A stretch of DNA of 64,000 bases from Haloarcula salinisoli (GTDB taxonomy: Archaea; Halobacteriota; Halobacteria; Halobacteriales; Haloarculaceae): the NCBI RefSeq assembly GCF_019599405.1, contig NZ_RKLQ01000001.1, positions 496,001 to 560,000 of the forward strand. Reading direction: 5' to 3'. Under the pieces are notes generated by a model. It was not told the DNA's origin and ran no database searches. It worked only from the letters and a program-made list of their open reading frames with translations. A program made the translations under genes and the position numbers. This document shows positions 15,179 through 23,890 of this stretch, one piece after another; the stretch's first letter is position 1; each line of letters begins with the position of its first letter.

Positions 15179-15198
15179 CGCTGACGCTGGTGTCAGCG
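15179..15198. promoter_or_regulatory. inverted repeat in the leader of the 14541-15143 gene
   Basis: The arms CGCTGAC and GTCAGCG are separated by GCTGGT. The repeat is 36-55 bases before the minus-strand ATG (15143); a TATA-like stretch (CATATAAGC on the minus strand) lies further upstream near 15215-15223. It could be an operator or a leader hairpin. The rest of the 271-bp gap holds one more palindrome at 15255-15273. Confidence 0.4.
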
Positions 15199-15254
15199 TA
15201 TACTACGACCCACGTGCTTATATGACCTGCCCTTCTATTCTATCAATTGGACAT

Positions 15255-15273
15255 AGTGTGTGAGTTACACACT
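15255..15273. repeat. short inverted repeat AGTGTGT-n5-ACACACT
   Basis: A perfect 7-bp pair with a 5-base spacer; an overlapping second pairing TGTGAGT/ACTCACA (15259-15277) is also possible. No gene covers it. It lies between a gene start and the end of the ferredoxin gene, both on the minus strand. Confidence 0.4.
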
Positions 15274-15414
15274 CACAGAGCGAGCGCGCGACAGGTCGGT
15301 CGACGCTGCTTCAGGGACGAGTGGCGAGTGTTCGTTCTCTCCGGTCGCCTCCTCACGGCTCGATTCGCTCACCGTTCGGACGTAACGAGGCTGTTCGGTA
15401 CACTCACAGCCCCG

Positions 15415-15732
15415 CTAGTCGTCTGCGACAGCCGCGTCGGCGTCCCCTTCGATGCTCGGCGGGTACTCCCCGCGGTCCAGTTCGAGGTCCGACGCGGGCC
15501 GAGCCATACAGGTCAGGGCGTAGTTCTCCCGCTCCTGCTCGGTAAGTCCGCGCGCGGCCGGCTGGACGACCTCGCCCGAGAGAATCTCGGCCGAACAGGC
15601 CAGACACATCCCCACGCGACAGGAGTACTCCTGGGCGATGCCCTCCTCGATGCACCGCGAGAGGATGGTCTCCTTCTCGGAGACCGTTATCTCCTCGCCG
15701 GTCCCGACGAAGGAGACGGTGTAATCGGTCAT
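15415..15732 (-). CDS. 2Fe-2S ferredoxin, plant type
   Basis: 105 aa. Four cysteines in the plant-type order: C38-x4-C43-x2-C46 in EYSCRVGMCLACSAEI, and C75 in YALTCMARP, ligate a [2Fe-2S] cluster. The N-terminal beta hairpin YTVSFVGTGEEITV and the acidic tail complete the fold. It is shorter than the main halophilic ferredoxin (about 128 aa), which has an extra acidic N-terminal insert, so it is probably a specialised electron carrier. It is divergent from a geranylgeranyl-reductase-family gene 104 bp away; such reductases need low-potential electrons, so a donor role is a reasonable inference. Confidence 0.92.
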   Translation of the reverse strand: MTDYTVSFVGTGEEITVSEKETILSRCIEEGIAQEYSCRVGMCLACSAEILSGEVVQPAARGLTEQERENYALTCMARPASDLELDRGEYPPSIEGDADAAVADD

Positions 15733-15836
15733 GCCTCCGGCTTTGCTGCCCCCCGTAAAAACTCTTTATCCCCTTTCCATGGCGTGACGCACGCGTAGTC
15801 GGAACGATTTTTGCACTTCGGCATGGACGAGACTGT

Positions 15837-17210
15837 ATGACTACACACCAGTACGACGTGGCCGTCGTCGGGGCGGGAACGTCGGGCTGTTACGCCGCCG
15901 CGACACTCGCCGACGCGGGATATAGCGTCGTCGTCGTCGAGCGCAAGGACGCCGAGGAGGCGGGCCACATCGCCTGTGGAGACGCGCTGAAGGGGGCCAG
16001 CGACTTCCCCGACGCCATCCCCAAGTCCCAGATCGAGCAGGCCTTCACCAACACCAACGTCGACCACGGGCGCTTCGAGATTCCCCAGGAGGACACGGTA
16101 CTGGAGATTCCGGTCCCGGGCGAACTGGCCGTCATCGACCGCTGGGAGTACGGCCGCTGTCTCATCGAGGGCGCCGACGACGCTGGCGCGCAGTTCCACT
16201 ACGACACCGTCGTCCAGGACGTCCGCCAGACCGACGATGGCACCGTCACCGGCCTCGAAGCCGTCCGCAAGGGCGAGCCGGTCACCTACGACGCCGAAAT
16301 CGTCATCGACGGTGCCGGCGCACTCTCTTTGCTGCAGGACAAGACCGACTTCGAGGACGCGACCTTCGACACGAACGTCCGGTACTCGCAGTTCTGTTCG
16401 GCCTATCGGGAAATCGTCGAGGTCGACGAACCCGTCGAGTGGGACGACGCCCTCGTGTTCAAGCCCACCAAGCGGTCGGCGGGGTACCTCTGGTACTTCC
16501 CGCATACGGACACGGAGATTAACGCCGGGCTCGGGTTCCAGATGAACGAGGAGCCCATGGAGCTGGTCGACGACCTCAAACGCGACCTGCGGGCCCGCAG
16601 CGAGTTCGAGGGCGCCGAGGTCACCGACAAACTCGGTGGCTCCCTGCCCACGCGCCGGCCCTACGACTCGGCGGTCGCGCCGGGCTACATGGCTGTCGGC
16701 GACGCCGCGGGCCACGTCAACCCGACGACCGGCGGCGGCATCGCCGGGGCGGCCTACGCCGGCACGTACGCCGCCGAGCAGGCTATCGACGCCATCGAGG
16801 ACGACCGGACCGACGACGAGGCGGCCCTCTGGGAGTACAACGTCCGCGTGATGAACGACTTCGGCGCACGCTTCGCGGCGCTTGACGTCTACAACATCTT
16901 CATCACGGCCTACGACATCGACGACCTGATGGCGCTGCTGGCCTCGATTCCGGGCGAGAAACTCGCCGAGGCACTCTACGGCGGTTCGACCAGCTTCGGC
17001 CTCGGTCTCAAACTCAAGATGGCCGTCAAGAGCTTCGGCCACTGGGGGACGATTCGGGACCTCTACCAGACGAAGAAGGCCGCCGACCGCCTGCTTTCCC
17101 ACTACGAGTCCTACCCCGAGGACCGGGACGGCTTCGAGGCCTGGCAACGGGAGCGAGACGCCATCATGGACGATATCTACGCGGTCACCGGCGCCGAGCC
17201 GAAGTACTGA
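15837..17210 (+). CDS. geranylgeranyl reductase family flavoprotein (isoprenoid-lipid double-bond reductase)
   Basis: 457 aa. The FAD-binding GxGxxG variant VVGAGTSGCYAAATLADAG is at residues 10-28 with the acidic E36 for ribose; the second FAD motif GYMAVGDAAGHVNPTTGGGI (about 282-301) is intact. The ACGDALKG segment near residue 47 corresponds to the conserved Cys region of archaeal geranylgeranyl reductases. The family saturates the geranylgeranyl chains of archaeal membrane lipids or of menaquinone side chains. A paralogue with another substrate cannot be excluded, as haloarchaea carry several such genes. Divergent ferredoxin gene upstream. Confidence 0.88.
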   Translation: MTTHQYDVAVVGAGTSGCYAAATLADAGYSVVVVERKDAEEAGHIACGDALKGASDFPDAIPKSQIEQAFTNTNVDHGRFEIPQEDTVLEIPVPGELAVIDRWEYGRCLIEGADDAGAQFHYDTVVQDVRQTDDGTVTGLEAVRKGEPVTYDAEIVIDGAGALSLLQDKTDFEDATFDTNVRYSQFCSAYREIVEVDEPVEWDDALVFKPTKRSAGYLWYFPHTDTEINAGLGFQMNEEPMELVDDLKRDLRARSEFEGAEVTDKLGGSLPTRRPYDSAVAPGYMAVGDAAGHVNPTTGGGIAGAAYAGTYAAEQAIDAIEDDRTDDEAALWEYNVRVMNDFGARFAALDVYNIFITAYDIDDLMALLASIPGEKLAEALYGGSTSFGLGLKLKMAVKSFGHWGTIRDLYQTKKAADRLLSHYESYPEDRDGFEAWQRERDAIMDDIYAVTGAEPKY

Positions 17211-17450
17211 GACGAACCGTCGGCGTCTCGTGGTCGAGCTGTCGGCGCTTGGCTGCAGTCGGGACCAGTCCGGTGTTTCTGTACGTGGCCCTACCCTCGT
17301 CCGGGACTGCTGGTTCGGTTGCGCCGGCCGAAGTGGCACGGCAGCCCATTCCGGTGGTGGGCGCCTTCCGAGGCGGTCGCGCCCACCGGACGATACATTC
17401 GATATCGCAGCTTCCGAAAGAAAGATAAGGTCACTTTTGCCACACGTTGT

Positions 17451-19751
17451 ATGGGTGACGAGGGACAGATACCAGTGAGCCGCCGCCAGGTGGTGCAGGG
17501 TATTGGGGCAGCGGGGCTGCTCTCGGGACTCGGTTCGACGGCGACCGGGAGCCAGGCCACGAGCGGGGGCGGGTCGGCGTCGTGGTCGCAGTACGCTGCC
17601 GACGCCGCCAACACCGGCTACGTTCCCGGTGTCACGGGACCGACCGACAACACCGAACAGTGGCGGTTCCCCGAGTTACCGGGGTTCCGGTCGCCGCCTG
17701 CGGGTGCCGATGGGACCGTTTACGTCGGTACCGGCCGGGGAGTTCTCGCGCTTTCGGCGACTGATGGGTCGGTGGACTGGGAGTTCGATACGGCGGCCGC
17801 AGTCACTGAAGCCCCGACAGTGGCGTCTGGGACCGTCTATGTCACCTGCTCCGATAGCCAGGTGTACGCGCTGGACGCGGCCGACGGCAGCGAACAGTGG
17901 GCGACGGACACTGCTCATCCCGAGGGAACGACGCCGACTGTCGCCGGGGGCACCGTCTACGTCGCTAGCGGGGACGAAAACGTGTACGCACTGGACCAGG
18001 CCGATGGGAGCGTCCAGTGGGCCTTCGAAACCGACGAGCAGGTGTTCGACAGCCCAGCCGTCGTCGACGGGACAGTCGCTGTCAAGACGAAAGCGGAGAC
18101 TGTATACGGCCTGCACGTAAGCGACGGGACCGTTCGATGGACTTTCGAGCGGGAGTCTCTGAGTGATCTCGTATCGGCACCGTCCGACGGAACCGTCTAC
18201 GTCGCGAGCGGAGACGACATCCTGTACGCGCTGGACGCGGCCGACGGCACCGAGCGGTGGACCCGGAGGAACCGAGGTGGGTCACCGTATCCGGAAACGG
18301 TGGCTGATGGGACGCTCTACACCAGTATGGCCGACAGCCTGTACGCGCTAGACGCGGCCGATGGCAACGAGCAATGGGTCGACGAGACGGTCGAGACGCT
18401 CGGCAGTGTGGCCGTGGCCGATGGAACCCTCTACGTGGTGACATACGACGAAGTTCTGTACGCGCTGGATCTGGCAGACGGGACGCAGCTGTGGACCGTC
18501 AGTCTGCCGGCGGAGTTCGACGGCGGGCTAGCTGCGTTCGATGGCCGCGTCTACGTCACGCGCTCGCTGGATAGCCTGGTCGCTATCGACGCGTCATCCG
18601 GTACCGAACAGTGGGACATCGAGACCGAGGCGGACGAATACTCGTCACCAGTGGTGGCTGATGGAACCGTCTACGTCGGCGGCTCCGAGACCGTTCGCGC
18701 CTTGGACGCGACCGACGGTACCGAGCAGTGGAGTGCAGAGACACCGGGTACCGTAGCCGGACCAGTGGCAGTCGCTGACGGAACTGTCTACGCGGTGACC
18801 GAAGTGGGAACCGTATACGCGCTCGACGCGACGGACGGCACCGAGCAATGGGCCGTTCAGCTCGCCGAAACCGATATCCCACCGACGGTGGCCGACGGGA
18901 CGGTGTACGTCTGCTGTTGGGACAAGCAGCTGTACGCCCTGGGTGGGGACGACGGGTCCCAGCAGTGGGCCGTCTCGACTAGCAGGAGCGCTCGCGGACC
19001 ACCTGCGGTAGCCGACGGGACCGTCTACGTTCGAGACAATAACTCCCGGGTGTACGCGATAGATGCCACAGACGGCACCCAACAGTGGGTCGAGTGGGGG
19101 CCTCTGGAGTTCTATTCGGCACTGACAGTCGCGAATGGACTCGTCTACGTCGGTAGCTACGAGGGGGGTATCTACGCGCTGGACCCAGCGGATGGGTCGG
19201 ACGTATGGGAGCAGCCAGACACTGGAGATATCTCGGGGTCACCGACTGTCGTCGGATGCAGTGTCTACATCAGCCGCGAGAGTGGGGCCAGGGATTCGTT
19301 CCTCGCGCTCGATGCAGCCACCGGCGAGCAACAGTGGACGGAGACGGCCGAGGGCAATCTGGGGTCCCTCTCGGTGGCCGCCAACGCACTGTACACCAGC
19401 TCCGGCGGAGATATCCACGCCGACGACCTGACCGATGGGACGCGCCTGTGGACCTTCGAGACGGGCGATTACGTGTCGGGGTCGGTCGCGGTCGGCCAGG
19501 GGACGGTGTACGCGTCGAGTGATGACGGTCTCGTGTACGCCATCGGGGAGGGTTCGGAAGCGACGACCACTCCGACCGGGGAGACGGCTGGGGGCTCCTG
19601 TGGGTCGCTCGGGAGGGCAACCGGGGCGACATCGCCGACTCCAGACCGTGCGGTGACCGTCGGCGCCGGGCCCGGGTTCGGCGTTCTGACCGGTGGGCTG
19701 GGGGCGCTGGGTTACGCGCTCTATCGGTCCGTTACAGCCGACGACGACTAA
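17451..19751 (+). CDS. secreted PQQ-like beta-propeller repeat protein with Tat signal and C-terminal PGF-type anchor
   Basis: 766 aa. The N-terminus has a twin-arginine signal (SRRQVVQGIGAAGLL, about residues 6-20). About 15 repeats of roughly 40 residues follow, each with DGTVYV then YALDAADGTEQW-like endings, the blade motif of BamB/PQQ-dehydrogenase propellers; two rings of about eight blades are likely. No enzyme residues for PQQ were identified. Near the end a Thr/Gly linker is followed by GAGPGFGVLTGGLGALGYAL and charged residues, resembling the PGF-CTERM sorting signal cut by archaeosortase and lipid-anchored. Likely cell-surface scaffold or binding protein. DNA repeats are imperfect, so gene conversion or copy-number change is possible. 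Confidence 0.88.
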   Translation: MGDEGQIPVSRRQVVQGIGAAGLLSGLGSTATGSQATSGGGSASWSQYAADAANTGYVPGVTGPTDNTEQWRFPELPGFRSPPAGADGTVYVGTGRGVLALSATDGSVDWEFDTAAAVTEAPTVASGTVYVTCSDSQVYALDAADGSEQWATDTAHPEGTTPTVAGGTVYVASGDENVYALDQADGSVQWAFETDEQVFDSPAVVDGTVAVKTKAETVYGLHVSDGTVRWTFERESLSDLVSAPSDGTVYVASGDDILYALDAADGTERWTRRNRGGSPYPETVADGTLYTSMADSLYALDAADGNEQWVDETVETLGSVAVADGTLYVVTYDEVLYALDLADGTQLWTVSLPAEFDGGLAAFDGRVYVTRSLDSLVAIDASSGTEQWDIETEADEYSSPVVADGTVYVGGSETVRALDATDGTEQWSAETPGTVAGPVAVADGTVYAVTEVGTVYALDATDGTEQWAVQLAETDIPPTVADGTVYVCCWDKQLYALGGDDGSQQWAVSTSRSARGPPAVADGTVYVRDNNSRVYAIDATDGTQQWVEWGPLEFYSALTVANGLVYVGSYEGGIYALDPADGSDVWEQPDTGDISGSPTVVGCSVYISRESGARDSFLALDAATGEQQWTETAEGNLGSLSVAANALYTSSGGDIHADDLTDGTRLWTFETGDYVSGSVAVGQGTVYASSDDGLVYAIGEGSEATTTPTGETAGGSCGSLGRATGATSPTPDRAVTVGAGPGFGVLTGGLGALGYALYRSVTADDD

Positions 19752-19790
19752 CCGGGAACCGACGGCGAGTTAGAACCCCGAGAGGCTAGA

Positions 19791-19798
19791 TTTAAATA
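19791..19798 (+). promoter_or_regulatory. TATA-like box of the lipoprotein gene
   Basis: TTTAAATA lies 25-32 bases before the ATG at 19823, as for a leaderless transcript. Confidence 0.55.
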
Positions 19799-19822
19799 AA
19801 CTATCCACGAGAGCGTACGATA

Positions 19823-20836
19823 ATGGACCTGCGTCGCAGACAGCTGTGCAAATACGTGGTGGTCAGTGGACTCGCGGGGGGTGCTGGGTGTCAGACGAGC
19901 GGGCCGGCCGTAGAGACTGTCGAAGAACCGGATTCGGATTCGGATTTGGACGCCAACGAGCCGGTAAAGACCATCGATCGTGAGTTCGGTGAGGCTGTCC
20001 GGCTCAAGAGCGGCGACGGCGAGCAACTCGCCGTGACTCCTACGAACGCACGCCTGGCAAGCGTCTTCTTCGAAGGTGAGTCGGCCGATATCAGCAGCGT
20101 GGAACCCGAAACGAGGGGGCAGGTCTTTCTGGAGATAGCGATCGACGTCGAGAACACTGGCGGGGGCGTCACCGATTTACCCGACGAGATATCGTTCCGG
20201 GCCGATGGGAGCGAGTACGGCTTCGACGAGTACGCCAATCCGCGAGGGAGCTACGATGAACTCGAAAACATCTCGCCAGGATCGACCTACGAGGCATTGG
20301 TAACCTTCGAGATTCCTGTCACTGCCTCGGAGGGCGAGTTGGTTCTCTCGTCGGAACATTCGTTCGACACGATCGTAAACTGGTCGCTCGACCTCGATAC
20401 TGTGACCCGGGACCCCGGGGACTACACCGACCTCTCCATCGGGACCGGTGTCACAGTCGGGCGGACGGGCCCGCAGTTCTCGTTTACCGTCGCGTCGGTT
20501 GAAACGATGCAGGAGTACACCTACACCAGCAGCGGGCAGTCGGAGACACACGTGGCCGACGACGGGAAGCAGTTCGTCCGCGTGACCGTCAGCGCGGAGA
20601 ACACCGGCACGGGTCGGGTGAAGCTTCCACGGCCGAGCGTGTTCACCCTCATCGCGGGCTCGTCGCAGTACGAACACAGCGCGTACGGGGTGCGGGGCGA
20701 GACGTACACCGGGGGGTTGCTCTCGGAGGGGGTACAGACGGAGGCCGAGTTACTGTTCGAGATACCGGAGGACCACGACCCGTCGCGAGTCGAAATCGAA
20801 CTCGTCGACGGGCTCCTCGGAACCTGGACCGTCTGA
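19823..20836 (+). CDS. predicted secreted lipoprotein with two immunoglobulin-like (DUF4352-like) domains
   Basis: 337 aa. The N-terminus is LRRRQLCKYVVVSGLAGGAGC: a twin-arginine-like pair, a short hydrophobic stretch and a lipobox L-A-G-G-A-G-C with Cys at 23, giving a lipid-anchored surface protein probably exported by Tat. After an acidic Asp/Ser spacer come two similar beta domains: GQVFLEIAIDVENTGGG (about 93-109) and KQFVRVTVSAENTGTG (about 250-265). The V-x-V-x-x-E-N-T-G pattern is typical of DUF4352-type domains. Function unknown; possibly solute or surface binding. Confidence 0.8.
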   Translation: MDLRRRQLCKYVVVSGLAGGAGCQTSGPAVETVEEPDSDSDLDANEPVKTIDREFGEAVRLKSGDGEQLAVTPTNARLASVFFEGESADISSVEPETRGQVFLEIAIDVENTGGGVTDLPDEISFRADGSEYGFDEYANPRGSYDELENISPGSTYEALVTFEIPVTASEGELVLSSEHSFDTIVNWSLDLDTVTRDPGDYTDLSIGTGVTVGRTGPQFSFTVASVETMQEYTYTSSGQSETHVADDGKQFVRVTVSAENTGTGRVKLPRPSVFTLIAGSSQYEHSAYGVRGETYTGGLLSEGVQTEAELLFEIPEDHDPSRVEIELVDGLLGTWTV

Positions 20837-20913
20837 CGGCCCCTTCACTCTGGCTCGGCGGTGTGTCCGCCAGCCGACTGTGCTCCTGTCCTTCCCAGTG
20901 TGTCGCCCGTTTA

Positions 20914-22173
20914 CTAGAGCCGCTCGATTGCGCCCGCCAGTACGTCCACACCGATTGCCAGCGACCGCTCGTCCACGTCGAAGGTCGGCGTGTGGTGGCC
21001 GCCGGGGTGGTTGGTGCCGATACCGACGTAGCTGGCCCGCCCCCCGTTCTCCTGGACGCGGTCCATCAGATAGGTCGCGTCCTCGCTCCCGCCCAGCGGC
21101 GCGCTGTGTAGAACACGCTCGACCCCATCGACGCCTTCGGCCACCGCATAGACCACGTCCGCCAGTTCCGCATCGCTCTCGGCGCTGGGAGCCTCCGCAA
21201 CCGTCTCCATCGCCGACTCACAGTCGTGCATCCCGGCGGCGTGTTCGACGACCGAGTCGGCGCGCTCGCTCATGTACTCCATCAGCCGGGTCGTCTCGCC
21301 CCGGACTTCCCCCTCGATAGTCGCCGACTCGGGAACGATGTTGGTCGCTGTCCCGCCCGAGACGACGCCCGCGTTGACGCGGGTCGCACCGTCCTCGTGA
21401 CGGCGGATGGCGTGGAGGTTCTGTACCGCTGTCGCCAGCGCCTGGACGGCGTCCCGACCGGCCGCCGGGTGGCCCCCCGCGTGGGCCGACTCGCCCCTGA
21501 ACGCGGCTTCGAACTGTCGGACCGCCAGAAAGCCGTTCACGCCGGCGACCACCTCGCCCGTCGGGTGGTCCAGTCCGACGTGGACCGAGAGGAGGTGGTC
21601 CACGTCGTCGAGTACCCCGGCCTCGGCGACCGCGCTGGCGCCCCCGATGACCTCCTCGGCGGGCTGGAAGAGCACGTGGACGGTCCCCGGGAACTCGCTC
21701 TCGGCGACGGCTTCGAGGACGCCGACGCCGATGGCCGCGTGGGCGTCGTGGCCGCAGGCGTGCATATACCCCTCGTTGCCCGAGCGAAACCCCCCCTCGG
21801 CCGGCGCGTGTGTCGCCGCCGTCGATTCGGTAATCGGCAAGGCGTCGATATCGACCCGCAGCGCGACCGTGGGGCCGTCGCCGCGCTCGACGGTCGCGAG
21901 TGCGCCGGTGAACCCGCCCGCGCACTGCTCCAGCACGTCCTCGCGGGCGCCCGCCGCTCGCGCGCGGTCGTGCCACTCGCCGAGTGTATCCTCGTCGGGG
22001 ACCGCCATCCGCGCGTCGGCCGCCAGAATCTCGGGGCCGACCAGCAGTTCGTCGACGCCGATACGCTCTACTTCCTCGACGATACGACTCGTCGTCCAGT
22101 ACTCACACCAGGCCGGTTCCGGGTGGCGGTGTAGCTCCCGTCGCAGGGCTACCGGCCGTTCGTATCGCTCCAT
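20914..22173 (-). CDS. M20-family amidohydrolase (AbgA/IAA-amino-acid hydrolase-like)
   Basis: 419-aa dinuclear-metal peptidase/amidohydrolase. Metal-binding segments: ELHRHPEPAWCEYWT at the N-terminus, YMHACGHDAHAAIGVG (about 133-148) with the bridging Cys/His pair, and FQPAEEVIGGASA (about 165-178) with the catalytic Glu pair. The dimerisation domain FRGESAHAGGHPAAGRDAV interrupts it, and the final HHTPTFDVDE His ligand is present. The subfamily cleaves amide-linked amino acids such as p-aminobenzoyl-glutamate or N-acyl amino acids. The N-terminal region with PDEDTLGEWHDRARAAG is longer than in typical hippurate hydrolases, like AbgA. The exact substrate is unknown. Confidence 0.88.
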   Translation of the reverse strand: MERYERPVALRRELHRHPEPAWCEYWTTSRIVEEVERIGVDELLVGPEILAADARMAVPDEDTLGEWHDRARAAGAREDVLEQCAGGFTGALATVERGDGPTVALRVDIDALPITESTAATHAPAEGGFRSGNEGYMHACGHDAHAAIGVGVLEAVAESEFPGTVHVLFQPAEEVIGGASAVAEAGVLDDVDHLLSVHVGLDHPTGEVVAGVNGFLAVRQFEAAFRGESAHAGGHPAAGRDAVQALATAVQNLHAIRRHEDGATRVNAGVVSGGTATNIVPESATIEGEVRGETTRLMEYMSERADSVVEHAAGMHDCESAMETVAEAPSAESDAELADVVYAVAEGVDGVERVLHSAPLGGSEDATYLMDRVQENGGRASYVGIGTNHPGGHHTPTFDVDERSLAIGVDVLAGAIERL

Positions 22174-22200
22174 ACCGGCCCGACGGGGCGGGAGCCCTTA

Positions 22201-22530
22201 TCACCCGCTGCCGGGCTGGGTCTGTTGCTCGATGTCGGCCTCGACGTGGACCTCCGGCGGGAACGCCTCGGCGGTCACCTCGCGGGCGAACGTCTCGTAG
22301 CCGACGATATCGATGGTACGCTCGTAGACGGTGTAGTTCCACGGGTCGAAGCGACCGCCGTCGGGCCCCAGCGTCTTCGACTGGGGGACGCGCAGGTCGC
22401 GTGGCTGTTTCGGACGCGGGCCTTTCAGCTCCACGCCCTTGCGCTCGGCGCGAGCTTTGATATCCGCCACGACGTCGTCGAGGCGGTGGCGGTCCCCACT
22501 CGTGAGGGTCAGAGTCGTGACGTACGGCAT
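22201..22530 (-). CDS. uS10-like ribosomal protein paralogue
   Basis: 109 aa from MPYVTTLTLTSGDRHRLD. It has the uS10 fold order: beta strand TTLTLTSGDR, helix LDDVVADIKARAERKGVEL, the loop GPRPKQPRDLRVPQSK (the RNA- and NusB-binding loop in ribosomal S10), and YTVYERTIDIVGYETFAREVT. The main archaeal S10 gene usually sits next to EF-1alpha (tuf/rps10), which is absent here, so this is a paralogue (uS10/mL48-like). It may be an alternative or stress ribosomal protein or a repurposed RNA-binding protein. The following 259 bp up to the Nudix gene hold only promoters. Confidence 0.75.
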   Translation of the reverse strand: MPYVTTLTLTSGDRHRLDDVVADIKARAERKGVELKGPRPKQPRDLRVPQSKTLGPDGGRFDPWNYTVYERTIDIVGYETFAREVTAEAFPPEVHVEADIEQQTQPGSG

Positions 22531-22770
22531 TGGGAGTGAGGAGAGTGGCGACCACCAAAAGCCCAGCCTTTCGCGCCCGGTATCCGACGGCGCCATCCGG
22601 AACCGGGACAGCGCGACCCATCCGAGGGCCGCTCTATGCACGGGATACCGCGGAGTAATCGGTGGATACTGGCTGTCCGCGACTGGACGATTTCACCGAC
22701 AGTCGCTCGATTCTTCCCGCTTGGCGGCTGTTCTCCCCCCGCGCTCGTCTCCGATATTCTCTTAAGTACC

Positions 22771-22787
22771 CGTGATGTAAAATCACG
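22771..22787. promoter_or_regulatory. palindromic operator-like site before the Nudix gene
   Basis: CGTGAT-GTAAA-ATCACG, a perfect 6-bp inverted repeat with 5-base spacer, ends two bases before the ATG at 22790. An A/T-rich stretch (TATTCTCTTAAG, 22755-22766) lies just upstream. A site here would cover the start of transcription and of translation, so repressor binding is plausible. Confidence 0.5.
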
Positions 22788-22789
22788 TA

Positions 22790-23227
22790 ATGATAGAGGC
22801 CACGAGCGCGGGAGCCATCCTCTTTCGCGATACGCGTGGCCGGCGGGAGTACCTCCTGCTCAAGAGCCGACCCGGGGACTGGGAGTTTCCCAAGGGCGGC
22901 GTCGAGGGCGAGGAAGAGCTCCAGCAGACCGCCATACGCGAAGTGAAAGAGGAGGCCGGAATCGGCGATTTCCGGCTCTTGGACGGTTTCCGCGAGGACT
23001 ACGACTACGTGTTCGAGGCGAACGGCAACACCATCCACAAGACGGTCCACCTGTTCGTCGCGAAGTCCTTCGAAGCATCGGCAGAGCTGTCGACAGAGCA
23101 TCGGGACCTGCAGTGGCGCGACTACGAGCAGGCCATCAACACCGTCACACAGGACGGCCCCCGCGAGATACTGGAACAGGCCCACGAGTTCCTCGACGAC
23201 CGCGAGGACGAGGATACCGAGGAGTGA
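22790..23227 (+). CDS. Nudix hydrolase, Ap4A-pyrophosphatase-like
   Basis: 145 aa. The full Nudix box is present: G36-x5-E42-x7-R50-E51-V-x-E54-E55-x-G57-I58, coordinating Mg2+ for hydrolysis of a nucleoside diphosphate linked to X. The short N-terminus EATSAGAILFRDTRGRREYLLL and W31-E-F-P-K-G resemble diadenosine-tetraphosphate hydrolases. The ending DDREDEDTEE is an acidic tail. House-cleaning role in the cytoplasm is likely. Confidence 0.9.
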   Translation: MIEATSAGAILFRDTRGRREYLLLKSRPGDWEFPKGGVEGEEELQQTAIREVKEEAGIGDFRLLDGFREDYDYVFEANGNTIHKTVHLFVAKSFEASAELSTEHRDLQWRDYEQAINTVTQDGPREILEQAHEFLDDREDEDTEE

Positions 23228-23312
23228 GGCTCCTCGCGGGCTCACAGGCGATAGCGGTGGGGCTGTCTCACGGCACCTCGAAGCTACGACCGAATAGACA
23301 GACTCCGGCGCG

Positions 23313-23759
23313 TTACCCTTTCACGACGTAGGTACTGGCCGCCATATCACCGACGCGCTGCTCGTCGTCGTTCATCGCGATGAGCGCCATGCCCAGGATG
23401 TACGCGGTCGGAAGAATGTCGATGAACCGGAGCAAGTTCCGGATGGCGGACTCACCCATACTGATGGCCCCGCCGTCCTCGCTGACGACACGAATACTCA
23501 GCAGTTTCTTGCCGACGGTGTAGCCGTACACCCCTTCCATCACGATGAAGTACCCGGTAAAGACGAGCCCGAGGAGCAGTTGCACCAGGAGGTAGAGTAT
23601 CGTTCCCATCACACCATCCGCGATGAGACCGACGATGACAAACAGCGGAATGAAAATCACCATGAGGACGAGACCTACCAGAGTTGCGTCGATGAGCCAC
23701 GCGCCGATACGACTGCCGAGACCGGCTAGCTGGCCGACTGAACCCGAAGTTGTTGCCAT
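23313..23759 (-). CDS. RDD-family membrane protein, copy 1 of 4
   Basis: 148 aa. Starts MATTSGSVGQLAGLGSRIG; the family R-x-x-A/G-x-x-I-D signature is GSRIGAWLIDATLV (about 15-28). Two or three helices follow (about 25-50, 58-80, 85-95), then a loop GYTVGKKLLSIRVVSEDGG and SMGESAIRNLLRFIDILP, the RDD core. The C-terminus DMAASTYVVKG is shared with the other copies. RDD proteins are small membrane proteins of mostly unknown role (transport or osmotic functions have been suggested for some). It has its own promoter (TTTATAC on the minus strand near 23790). Confidence 0.85.
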   Translation of the reverse strand: MATTSGSVGQLAGLGSRIGAWLIDATLVGLVLMVIFIPLFVIVGLIADGVMGTILYLLVQLLLGLVFTGYFIVMEGVYGYTVGKKLLSIRVVSEDGGAISMGESAIRNLLRFIDILPTAYILGMALIAMNDDEQRVGDMAASTYVVKG

Positions 23760-23890
23760 ATGATAGGCAAGCGCTATTCGAACGGGTATAAATGTTCGTC
23801 GTAGGAACAGATACCTGACGGCGACGCCTCGAACCGTTCTCAGAAGACCTGTGAGGGGGAGCTGTGGACTCGCCGCCGACCAGGGTTCGA

